A stretch of 64,000 bases of DNA from Cunninghamia lanceolata. Its lineage: Eukaryota > Streptophyta > Pinopsida > Cupressales > Cupressaceae. The notes beneath the pieces were generated by a model. The model was given only the letters and a program-made list of their open reading frames with translations. It was not told where the DNA came from and searched no databases. The translations under genes and the position numbers were made by a program. Positions within the stretch are counted from its first letter, which is position 1. Each line of letters opens with the position of its first letter. Positions 36,234 to 47,300 of the stretch are shown piece after piece. The DNA lies in contig BSBN01001017.1 in NCBI GenBank assembly GCA_027924645.1, positions 7,032,501-7,096,500 of the forward strand. The letters are read 5' to 3'.

Positions 36234-37335
36234 CATCATTATCTTTATTTTTGTTATGTTAATTAATTTAATTCCCAAAAGACATTTTGAAGAGTTATGT
36301 CTCTTCATAAATATTTCTATATAAGTTGAACATATGGTGATCAATGATCATCAGCAGTAGGAGATAATAGATGAATATCATAATATTTTAAAGACCATGT
36401 TGCAAGTATTACTTTTAAGAAGTTAATAGAAGATCTCTGATTCTGTGGACTTATACTGGCATCAATTGTTTGTTGAAATTATTCAATTATTTGGTTGTCT
36501 CTAGTTCTACATTTCCTTGTTATTCAAATTGATATATGAAGTATATATTTAATTTGTCAATGTACATTTGCTGTTTTTGTGTGATCTAATTAATTGGTTT
36601 CCCTAAAAGGAATTAAAATCTTTCTGGTCAGTCACAGTAATCTGGAAGTGTTGATTTGGATCATTAAGAAGAACAATATAATTAGGATTGTCATTCTGTC
36701 TCCAAGTTGATATTATCTATTATTCTTGTATATTTCATTCAATTGGTTCCTTCAAGAAAGGATTAAAATTCCTTCTGGTGAATAACAAAAAACCTGATTG
36801 TGTCAATTGGATTATTAAGAAGAGTCTGTCAATCATTTCCCTGCACATTTATACAAGTTATAAACCAAATTATTATGCCAAATAGTTAGAGTTACTACCC
36901 AATATAAGCCACCGGTATCTGTCTTTCATTTGACTCTGTTTACCCAACAAAGCACTGGTCTTATCTCAATTCATCTTTCAGTTTTATCCAAAATCTATCT
37001 ATTACTTGAGCATAGATATACAATTTACCTTGATATTGCTTATACAATTTATACCAACCATTTTAAAGATATTAGAAATAGAACTAATTAGCAATCTTTC
37101 ATCTATTCTACACCATTTGCCACTGTAGGTAGGTCCATTAACTTAGTCAAAACACTTACACTCAATTTGCTTTAACTTTCAAGGTCTACCCTCCTAGGTA
37201 TAGCAATGCCTGAAGTACAGGGAGTCATCAACCCTAAAGGTTAACTCTGTCGTGTTAGTTCAAAATTTTTGCCAATCTAATCATAGAGTCTGGCATCCTC
37301 TTAGGATTTACAACCTGCATTTTTGAGACCTAAAA
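36234..37335 (+). other. Element C LTR, 3' non-coding part
   Basis: No gene. Between about 36930 and 37320 it resembles the corresponding part of the element G LTR (TTTGACTCTGTT, GCACTGGTCT, a later TAGGTATAGCA versus TGGTGTGGCA), which marks a shared U5. Confidence 0.6.
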
Positions 37336-37338
37336 AAT

Positions 37339-37356
37339 TTGTGACTCTACTAGGGA
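37339..37356 (+). promoter_or_regulatory. Element C primer-binding site, mutated
   Basis: TTGTGACTCTACTAGGGA next to the LTR. It aligns with TGGTGACTCTGCTGGGGA of element G with G-to-A and G-to-T changes. That sequence type fits an Arg tRNA primer, as known for Ogre elements. Confidence 0.65.
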
Positions 37357-37530
37357 ACCAAATAAAGGACCTTAGTAAGAAACCATTCTTTTATAGAGTC
37401 AGAAATTTCAAGAATACAAACTGGTAACTTTGCTGGTAAGAAGAATCTAGAAAGATAAATTATAAACTTTTCCTATTTACAAAAATAGGCGGCGACTCTA
37501 CAACATGTTATAATAGAAAGTTAGTACCAA

Positions 37531-39427
37531 ATGGATGGTAGAAGATCCAAGATCGAAGGGAAGAGATTGCAATCATTTCCACCAATTAGAACCATCCCCA
37601 AGAGAAATGGAGCATCAAATTATTTTCATCAGAATAATAAGTAGGAGACTCAAGAGGATAATACAGAACAAACTATCATAATTCACAATAGTTTTACCCC
37701 TCTACATGAATCAAATGAAAATTTCAATGGAGTAACTGATGATATATTGGCAAAATACATACCTGATCCTCAAGAATAGCTTGAGTGTGAAGTACGAGCC
37801 ATGAAGGAAATTGATCAAAGGCAAGCTAAATATGATTATAAAATGTCATTACAGCAGGAAGAGGGGGTAAAACATGGATTCTCAAATCAAGAAGTGAATA
37901 AAAGTTCAAAGAATACAAGAAGTATGAATGAAGCACAATAGAATGTGCTTAAGCTCCAGGAAGAACTTGAAATGATCAAGATAGAGGAAATTGAGATGTT
38001 AAAACAAGAAATTCAACAGATAAGGAATAGGACTAAAATAGCCACCCCAAAATATGTACCTCCACATAGAGGAAACATTTTGAGGAATCCATAGTAAAAC
38101 TTGCACCAAAATACAGGTGGTGTTTCCAATCCACAAGCATCCAGAAGTCATTAAAATACCCTCCCTAATAATCCTAGACCACCTCTCATGCACAACACCT
38201 CTCAACATATGGCTAATCCATACCCACCCCTGGCCAATAGTATTATAGACCACAAAATCCTTATATGAATCCCCACATAAACACACAACAACAACATGCT
38301 TATCATCAGCCTCCAGGTGGATATAATTACTACCCTAACCCACCACCCATTAATCTTCCACCTCAAAACCTCACAAACATATGTGGCCAATTCGATCTGA
38401 CTGAATATCAATTGTATCCATACCCTATTGATAGTAATTGGATAAATATAGTTCCCAAGTTCACTGAAAATAGTGCAGTATCAGCTAAGGATCACATCAG
38501 AGGCTTCAATGCTTTCATACAAGATATCAGTATGGATTATGAAGATGTTAAAATGAGGTTATTCATGATGTCTTTGACTGAAGATGCGAGAGACTGGTTC
38601 AACAATTTACCAGATACCTCAATCAATTCCTTAACAGATTTCCATAGTCAATTCAAGGAGCAGTATGGCAATCAGTATGCCCCTGAGTTGCATTACGCGA
38701 ATTGATAAGCATCCAAAAATACCAAAATGAGTCAGTATATGATTTCAATATGAGATTTTCCAAATTACACAACAAAATACCACATGGATCTAAATTGACT
38801 GATCCAACAGTATTAAGTATTTATCTAAAATCATTTGATCTTAAGACAGGGTATGAACTTAGAAATCGGTGCCTATGACCCTAGTTGAAGCACAAAAGGT
38901 GGCATTAATTGTCGAAAATAATAGAAAAGTTGCAGGAATGGTTAGCCACTCAAAATCCAAATAGTTAACAGTATAAACAAGAAGGTCAACATAGACATGA
39001 AAGGCCTAGGTTGCATGATATGCCATATAATACAAATTGGAAAGATGGGAGACCCATTGAAAGTAGCAGAAAGCAACATTATGGCAATGATACTCCTGAC
39101 CCTCTAAAAAGAAATGGGGCACATATGGTAGAAGATAAACCTTGGTGTTTGGTATGTAACTTACCACAATCACCTGAATATTGTGTTGTGGCTAAAACAG
39201 TACAACAAGAAGCATTATACAACTATGACAGAGATAATCACACAATAAACATGGTACAAGATACAACATACCTACTGACTGAAGACTATTCTTCTACAGA
39301 GGAAGATGGATATGAATATGATGTGGGAAACCAGAAACATCATATCAACATGGGAAAACAAGAAGTATTCTCAGATCATGAGGACGGCTATGAGGGACCC
39401 ACTTATTATCATAACAATTCACCATAG
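37531..39427 (+). pseudogene. Element C gag
   Basis: Starts MDGRRSKIEGKR at 37531. There is a helical acidic region up to 38090 and a Pro/Asn-rich linker. The capsid-like domain follows at 38265-38705 (WINIVPKFTENSAVSAKDHIRGF, MRLFMMSLTEDARDWFNNLP). After a frameshift, 39011-39427 contains a knuckle-like WCLVCNLPQSPEYC, in which the expected His is Gln. Many Gln codons are TAG. In active elements gag builds the particle and binds RNA. Confidence 0.85.
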
Positions 39428-39981
39428 GATCAATGGAGAAAACCTACTAAAAAGGAAAGGGAATTTCTTACAATAGCTACAGTTGCCCAAGCAAAAAATG
39501 CCTATAATCTAAGAAACATGACAGTAAATGTAGAATAGGGAACCCCTGAGAGTATCTTTATAAAAGATTAAAATTACAAAAAGAATAATGCAAAGTCATC
39601 ATTCAGAGAACTAGAAAAAATTGATAAAAATAAAACAAAAGATAAATCACAAAATCAAGAAAAAGAACATATAAAGATAGAAAGGAGTGATCAAACTATG
39701 GCCCATTCATTTGACATTGCTCATGCAATATCTCAAGTAAAGATATCAGTACCACTTTTAAAAATGATGAAGATAGATAAATATAGAAATACAGTGGTTA
39801 AACTGATTTCAGATATACCAAATCAAAAATATAAAGAATCAGAGAATAGAACAAACAATGTTCACCAAGAAACATTCCAAATTCCTGAAGTATATCTAGG
39901 TGATACCTTGATAAGGAATCCCTCACAAGTGGACCCTTTCTACACTACCTTATTAATCAAAATAGGCTAGTAAGGAACTGC
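39428..39981 (+). pseudogene. Element C linker before the protease
   Basis: Lys/Asn-rich, with one open stretch at 39698-39970 (AHSFDIAHAISQVKISVPLLKMM), a motif that precedes the protease in Tat-type polyproteins. Element B has the matching SIPLCELLKSPG. It is broken by stops and a frameshift. Confidence 0.65.
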
Positions 39982-40855
39982 ATGATTGATTCAGGTGTGG
40001 CCATGAATATTATGCCAATAGCAGTCATGAAAGAACTGGGAATGTGGGTTGACACTACATTTGGTAAGTGTTATGCGATGGATAATAGATCCATCCCATT
40101 CATGGGCATTATGAGGGATGTGGAAATAAAACTTGCTTCATACCCTAAAGCAACCTATAACATTGATATCATTGTGGTTGATATTCCACCATATTATGGA
40201 ATGCTCTTATCAAGACAATGGGCTGCAATGGTAGGAGGGAATGTCCAATTAGATTTATTATATGCCACAATACCAGTGGGAGGCAAAGAGATCAAGTTGT
40301 GTAGGGAACCAAGATATGAGAACATCATAGAATGCTTGGATCAAAATCAAATAAACCTATTTTGTGATACAGATTTGGGAACCTTCAAGGTTGAAACAAG
40401 TCAGCCAGAATTGCAGAATACTGATCCAATACATGTTGAATCTAAGAAAGAGGAGAACGATGTGTGGAAGATGTATTTTGATGGTGCATGTAGCAAAATG
40501 GGAAATGGGGCAGGAGTATTATTTATTTCACCAGCAGGTAAAACTTTCAAATACTCGTTCATATTGACATTTGAATGCACAAACAATGTAGCAGAATACA
40601 AGGCTTTGCTCATTGGTTTGAATATAGCCACCAAGCATAAGATAAAAAAGTTAGCTGTATATGGTGATTCAAAATTGGTTACTTCTCAAGTAAGAGGGAA
40701 ATACTTGTCAAAAAAACAAGAGGTTGAAGCAATATAGAAATGCTGTCTGAGATGACATTGAGTTGTTTGATGCCTTCTCAATCAACTGGATTGATAGATC
40801 AAAAAATATTATGGTAGATTTTCTTGCAAATATTGCATTAAAAAGGGATGATATC
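39982..40855 (+). pseudogene. Element C protease fused to extra RNase H
   Basis: One uninterrupted frame (39982-40737) carries both domains. Protease: MIDSGVAMNIMP (DSGA changed to DSGV) and YYGMLLSRQWAA near 40200. Extra RNase H: MYFDGACSKMGNGAGVLF near 40475 (first Asp), TNNVAEYKALLIGL near 40580 (Glu) and VYGDSKLVTSQV near 40660 (Asp). After a frameshift near 40735 it ends with IDRSKNIMVDFLAN near 40800. The continuity proves that the RNase H lies between protease and RT in this element. The residues needed for RNase H catalysis are kept, unlike those of the protease. Confidence 0.88.
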
Positions 40856-41334
40856 ACATTAGGAGGTATTACAAAAATTGAATTCAAAACCAAACCCACT
40901 ATCTTGGATAATGTACATAAATAGCAAGTGTTTGATAATGATACTGATATAATCAATTTCTTGCATTGTACTGATCACTATGAAAACCAAGAGATTGATT
41001 TTAATGCGTTTGTGGAAGAACATGATGGAAAAGAAACTCTCTCTAGTCAAGAGATAGTTCAGCTAAAAACAAACAAAATACCTAAGGGACTCATAGCATT
41101 GGAAAAAGCGTTTGATGGATGTGATAGATTTAAAATGAAAGACACACCAGTAGTATAGAATGACCTTGAGGAGATTAATTTGGGGACGCAGATAGCCCCA
41201 AAGAATGTATACTTGGAAAGAATCTCAGTCCCAAAATTAGGAGCATGCTCATCAACTTACTCAGGAAGTATAGACATGTATTTGCATGGTCATATGATGA
41301 CTTGAAAGCATATAGGGAGGATCTTTATAAGCAT
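40856..41334 (+). pseudogene. Element C linker between RNase H and RT
   Basis: Open stretch 40928-41158, then the pre-RT motif (LLRKYRHVFAW-like) near 41260 in broken form. The layout is equivalent to 15122-15505 of element B. Confidence 0.65.
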
Positions 41335-42567
41335 GAAATACCATTAAAACAAGATGCTAAATGATTTAGGCAAAAACAAAGGCCTATCAATCCTACATTT
41401 GCCCCTAAGATGCTTGAAGAACTCACAAAACTAAGAGATGGAGCTATCATTAAACCCATTAGGCATTCTTCTTGGGTTTCTAATTTGGTGCCTGTCAGAA
41501 AGAAAAATTGTGATATTAGATTATGTGTGGACTTTAGGAATCTAAACAAATCTTCTCTTAAGGACAACTATCCCCTTCCTAATATGGAAGCAATACTGCA
41601 AAAAGTTACCGAGTGTGAACTATTGTCAATGATGGATGGTTTCTCAGGATATAATTAGGTGAAAGTCAAAGAATCAGAATAATATAAGACTGCATTCACC
41701 ACACCATGGGGAACATATGTGTATTTAAGGATGCCATTTGGACTCACAAATGTTGGAGCAACATTCCAAAGAGCAATGGATGTGGCCTTTGCAGAATTGA
41801 TTAATAAAATCATGATAGTATATCAGGATGACATGACAACATATTCCAAAAAGGCTGAGGATCATTGTACACATTTAGAGCAAATTTTTATTAAAGCCTT
41901 AGAATATGGAATTTCATTGAATCCTAAGAAGTGCCATTTCACAGTAACAGAGGGCAAGTTGCTTGGTCACATAGTCTCAAAAGATGGAGTAAGAATAGAT
42001 CTTGAAAGAGTAAAATCCATTGACCAAGTTCCCATTCCTAAGAATGTAAAAGCTATACAGTCATTCTTTGGCCAAATCAACTTTGTCAGGAGATTCATAT
42101 CAAATTTTGTAGAAATTGTTAGTCCCATATCAAGAATGTTGAAGAAGAATATAGAAGTGAAGTGGATAACAAAAACATTAGAGGCATTTTCCACCATTAA
42201 GAAGGCAATCAAAGAAGCCCCAATTCTAATATCCCCTGATTTCAGTAAACCATTCCAACTATTCTCATTTGCCTCATATCATACAGTTGCAGTAGTACTA
42301 TTGTAGAAAAATGATAAAGGACATGAACAACCCATTTAATTTTTTAGCAAATCTCTTCAAAATGTAGAATTCAAATATGACATAGTTGAGAAATAGGCAT
42401 ATGCATTGGTGAAGGCAGTTAAAGATTTTAGGCCATACTTTGTGGGAGCTAAAATAATAGCATATGTGCCTAATGCTGAAGTAAAAGATATATTAGTCCA
42501 AACTGAGGTCACAGGAAGAAGATGCAGATGGATCAATATAATTCAGGAGTTTAATATTGAAATCTAG
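41335..42567 (+). pseudogene. Element C reverse transcriptase and native RNase H
   Basis: A single frame with stops, mostly at former Gln codons (41656, 41683, 42304, 42394). Motifs: FRQKQRPINP, LCVDFRNLNK, MMDGFSGYN, MPFGLTNVGATFQRAMD. The catalytic box reads VYQDDMTTYS, where Y(M/V/L)DD is usual. The native RNase H starts near 42230 with FQLFSFASYHTVAVVL; the first catalytic Asp (TDAS) is replaced exactly as in element B. Copies RNA to DNA in active relatives. Confidence 0.9.
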
Positions 42568-43930
42568 ATGACCAAACTAGTGAGAGGACAAGGTCTTGCT
42601 AGATTAATGGCTGAAAATAATTTTGAGGTTTCTCAGATATGTAATGCTAATGATGTTAATAACACAAGTTCTAGCATTGAGCATACTCCATGGCATACTG
42701 ACATCATATATTATCTAAAACACATGAAATGTCCTGAAGGGTATGATGATAACAAGAGAAGGACACTTAAATTACAGGCTTCAAAATATGTATTTATTGA
42801 TGGAGATCTTTACTGGAAGAATAGGGATGGTATTCTACTACTATGCTTAGATGAACATCAGTCAAAACATGTCATGAAAGAGTTACATGAAGGTGTGTGT
42901 GGAGGGCATTTCTCAGCAAAGACTATGGCTCACAAGATCCTGAGGGTTGGATACTATTGGCCTAGAGTTTTTAATGATTCATATCATTACACGAGAAAAT
43001 GTGAAGCATGCCAGAAATTTTTAGGAAAATTAAAATATCATGGAGCACTACCCTTGAAACCCATGCAGGTGGAGGCTCCATTCTATCAATGGGGAATTGA
43101 TTTTATAGGCAAGATTGTAGAAAAATCAAGCAGAGGACACAAATGGATTTTAGTGGCAATGGATTACTTCACAAAATGGGTGGAGGCAATCCCAACTAAA
43201 CAAGCGACAAGTAAGGTGGTGATCAAATTTTTGATGGAAAACATTATATTTAGATTTGGCACTCCAGTGAGGTTGATTACAGACAACGGAATGTGTTTTA
43301 GGTCTGATGAGTTCAAAAATTTCTGCAATGTATATGGCATCACTGTGTCTTATGCTGCCCCTTACCACCCACAAGCAAATGGGTAGACATAATCCAGTAA
43401 CAAAAATCTTCTAAAGATTATAAAAAGAATGTTGGAGGGAAACAAAAAGGCATGGGATTCAAAATTGAGAATGACTATGTGAGCTAATAGAATTACTGTG
43501 AAGAGAGCAATTGAAGATCTCCTTTTGAACTGGTGTATGGAACACAAGCAAGGATGCCATTAGAAAATCTTCTACTAGTTTACAAATTTGTTCTTTAAGA
43601 GGATTTAAGCATCCCTGAACCAATGGAGGAAAGATTAGAACATCTTACGAAACTTGATGAGACAATGAGACTAGCTCAAAAGCAGAACATCAAACTACAA
43701 TCTCAAGTAAAATACCTTTTTGATAAAAAGGCCAAGGACAGAAAATTTGAAATAAATGACTTGGTATTGATGTGGAATGCCAGATGCCAAGAAAAGGGAA
43801 AGAATGGAAAGTTTGAAGCCTTGTGGTTAGGTCCTTTTGTTGTCACTGGCAAAGGAGGAGAGGATTCTTACTATTTGTAAAATATGTCTAGAGAAGAGTA
43901 GGAACTGCCAATGCATGGATAGTTTTTGAA
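42568..43930 (+). pseudogene. Element C integrase
   Basis: 272 open residues hold the H2C2 zinc domain (HEGVCGGHFSAKT, CEACQKF), the first Asp in WGIDFIG and the second in LITDNGMCF. After YHPQANG the two codons for Gln and the catalytic Glu are now stops (43384 and 43390), so the active site is destroyed. After a frameshift near 43510 comes the carboxy region 43623-43880 (EINDLVLMW, LWLGPFVVTG), ending in LPMHG.FLKPFF. Confidence 0.9.
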
Positions 43931-44095
43931 ACCTTTCTTTTCATAAAAAATATCAGAATCATGCACAAAGAGAAATAAGTGTTGCCAGTGCATGGACAAC
44001 TCTTAAATAATTCTTGAAATACTTTTATTCCATGCACAATAGTTTAGGGTAATCAAGAGAGATTAGGATCTGCCAGTACATGGACAGTCCTATGC
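43895..44095 (+). repeat. Three copies of the pol-tail motif
   Basis: TGCCA(A/G)T(G/A)CATGGA(T/C)A recurs at about 43907, 43985 and 44070, each followed by a stretch like the end of the integrase (LPVHGQLL). It looks like a local duplication of the last codons of pol. Confidence 0.6.
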
Positions 44096-44251
44096 ATCTC
44101 TCAACAATAACATAAATCTTTTCCATGTACAGTAGTATAGGATCATCCCCATCATTATCATTTCCATATCCCATTTTCATTTCATCCATATATAAATTCC
44201 TAAAATTCTGTAAAGATGTCATCCTAAATAAATAAAACACATGGTCTACTT

Positions 44252-44311
44252 CCCCAAGAGATCTAAATTCTTGCTATACCTACAAGGGGTATACATCCTA
44301 GATAGAGCCAC
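44252..44311 (+). promoter_or_regulatory. 3'-terminal box before the element C 3' LTR
   Basis: The sequence up to the LTR (AGAGATCTAAA.. GGGGTATACATCC.. AGATAGAGCCAC) aligns with 59756-59815 of element G. It occupies the place of the polypurine tract but is not a pure purine run. Confidence 0.55.
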
Positions 44312-47300
44312 TGTTGGGATAGGATAATTTCAAAATTTTCCTATATTCCTACCCACTCAATGTCCAACCAAATCAGAAAATCATACAACCAAAATCATAA
44401 CAGCAGCTGATAAATTCCATAAATATCACATGATTTTCATCACAAATAATTGTCTCACCCCTCAAACTGTAATATAACAAGGGGCCACAGCTCCTTAATT
44501 TTGGTGAGACCTTGGTGTCTTCTTTATACCAATCCATGTTCTATTTAAAATGGGCTAAATGTGTATCGGCATGAGAATTATGGTTGGAGAGAAAGCTTTA
44601 GAGATCTTCGATGAAAGGAGTAACACCAATGACCCTTCATCAGAGAGAGAATTCCCAGTCACACCGAGTTAATCAAAACTGAGGGTTGTCAGCATAAGAA
44701 AACACTATCGGAGAATACTTTGAAACCCCCCTGACAGTATAGATCATACTGATGAAGGAATTCGATAGGACTCTTGCCGAACTACCCATGGAATAGGTGG
44801 AACTAGTGATCATCGAGAGGAGATGCACATCAGGGCAAGAAAATAAAGTGTCTCCGACCTTATGATGTCTCAGCGACCAAAGGGCATTGTTTCAGCCTAA
44901 GTCACACTGACATGTATGGAGGATAAAAATTATCATTGAGAGCGAACAAGTTGGAATAAAGTCTACGAGTCTTGTCAAACCGATGGTCATGACGATGAAG
45001 GATTTCGGTAACATGCTATGATGATCACTCTGATGAAGGATATAAAAGCATATTGGGGAAACAACCATGATCAGATAGTTTGAATCAAGTCATCCCGATG
45101 TCATATGTTGTTCCGATGATAATAATGGCCACACTCATCGATAAGACTCTTACTGATATTCATATCGGAGACACTTGAAATATCAGAGTAAGATGTTATT
45201 ACCACGGCGATAAAGTAAGTCAGGCTGACAACAACCATACTCATTTCTATATCAGGTAGACCTTGAAATGTCTTTTCGATACAAACTTATATATGTTTTT
45301 ATAAAAGATGACATCGAGGAGACAAAAGGAAGGGTCACAATGATTGATCCACCTACAAATGTTCGCACCATAAGAAGATATTAGATCACCCTAACATTAC
45401 AAAAGTCCTACTGATGAAGGAAGTTATGATGATGCGACATCTCACAATGATCATGAAAATTAATACACTGGGACAATTAATTGTAGACCGAAAATAAATC
45501 CTCTGAAGAGTTATTCGAAATCATTGCAATTAGATTCAAAAGAATTATTTGAAAGGAGCGCATACGCAACAACTTGGAGGAAAGGACAAAGGAGTTCAAT
45601 CATAAGATAACATGTACATACTTAAAATCCTCTGTGTGATAGATTACAGTTTCAATTTGCTATCCATAATTGTAATGGAGACTCCAATAAAAGGAAAGGG
45701 CAGAAAACAACCAGGTGAAACTAGTAAGCCGAAGAAATAAAAAATTGACAAAAGCCCTGACAAAAAAATAAGAGAAAGGAAAGTAAATTAGGATTTAATT
45801 GACCAATTGCTTGGATCTACACCTAAAGCTTGAACGTCTGCACAACTTAGGACAGAGGTAGAGAAATTAGAAGACAAATGCAAATACCTTGGAAATGTTT
45901 GGACACTAATAAGAGGTATGAATTGTTCAAATTCCATTACAATAGAAGATTCAGGAATGTCCCAGTGTCTAATCCATGGTACTTGAATTTGGGTAAATTG
46001 GTCATCCTTGATGTGTTTGTGAATGTAGAACTCCTCAAACTTCTGGCTAAACATTACAATCCAAGCCTCAAGGCCATATGCAATCCGCAAGGAGAGCCTG
46101 TTATACATTTGTCCAAAAATGTCATTTGTGAAGTATTTGATTTAGATGATTTGTGTACTGTTCCTATAGTTTATGAAGATTTGGACAAAGAATACTGGAG
46201 GATGGACACCACGTATAATGGATGGTGATTACCTCTTCACAGGCCTAAGGCAGAAGGAGAAATAGTGCCTCTTAATGATAATGATGGACCTCCATTCCAT
46301 GTGTCATTGTTTGAACCATATATACAATACACATATTATTCTGTGGGCCAAGTCCTAGGGTTAGAGGTTACTGATTTTATGACAATTCCTTTAATGGTGA
46401 TAGCCACAGATATCTAGTGTCACAATGCTAGGCAGTTTGACTATGCTGCCTATGTTTTTGGAAAAATTGATTCTAGTTTAACTGCAATCAAGAACAATGT
46501 CCCATTAGTCTCTTTTGAGCAATACTCACTCCTCATGCACATGGTACTATATTATGGCCAGGAAATGGGATTATGGCCAAATGAACTTAGAGTTTCTCAA
46601 ATGGACCAGAGAGGACAAAAGTCACCTGTGCAAATGTGGATGAGGATATGGGACAAGAGGTTTGCCCATTCTAGTTATATTCATTTTAAAGAGTACTATG
46701 TAAAAGTGTTGTATAGATATTTCAATCATCCTTGTGAATATTCACTAACAAATGAAATAAAGAGGTTTCTTAGACCCAAATCTTTTGGTGATCCTTCTAC
46801 TGTCACCCACAACTTGGGAGATTGGTATTGTTTTGAGGATTCAACCATGGTTAGAATTTATGGTTTTGAAGACACCCCGTTTATATTGCCTAAGATAGTT
46901 CCAGATAGGGTTGCTTACTTAGAGATAGTCAGGCAAATGAACTACTCTAATGTGATGCATTTGAGTGCCTATGACAAACAATCCTTTATGTCTATTATTC
47001 TATGCTTTGGGGATTTTACTGTGGTGTCTAAGGAAGGTTATGGCCTCATCATGGACAAATTTATGCATTACAACATGAGATGTGTAGAAGCAAGGAAATG
47101 ATTTGATCTTGAGGGTTGCATTGATTTTGCAAGGAGAAAACAAAATCTCAGTAGATATACACATATTCCATATCCACATGATGACATTATTAGGAATATG
47201 GAAGAAGCTAAGATTGAATTGGTAATTGATAAGTATAATAGAGAACTAGAAGAGAAGAAGAAACAGCTTGCAGAGGTAGAGTTGTTGTCCTCTGGTGATG

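Larger units (their letters stand above)
31901..37335 (+). repeat. Element C 5' LTR (5435 bp)
   Basis: Aligned from end to end with 44312-49766. U3 (about 32160-33200) is full of CGATGAAGG, TCGGTA and ATCATC phrases. A TATA-like TTATATATG lies near 32886. The end reads CTAAAA where the other copy has CTAACA. Confidence 0.93.
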
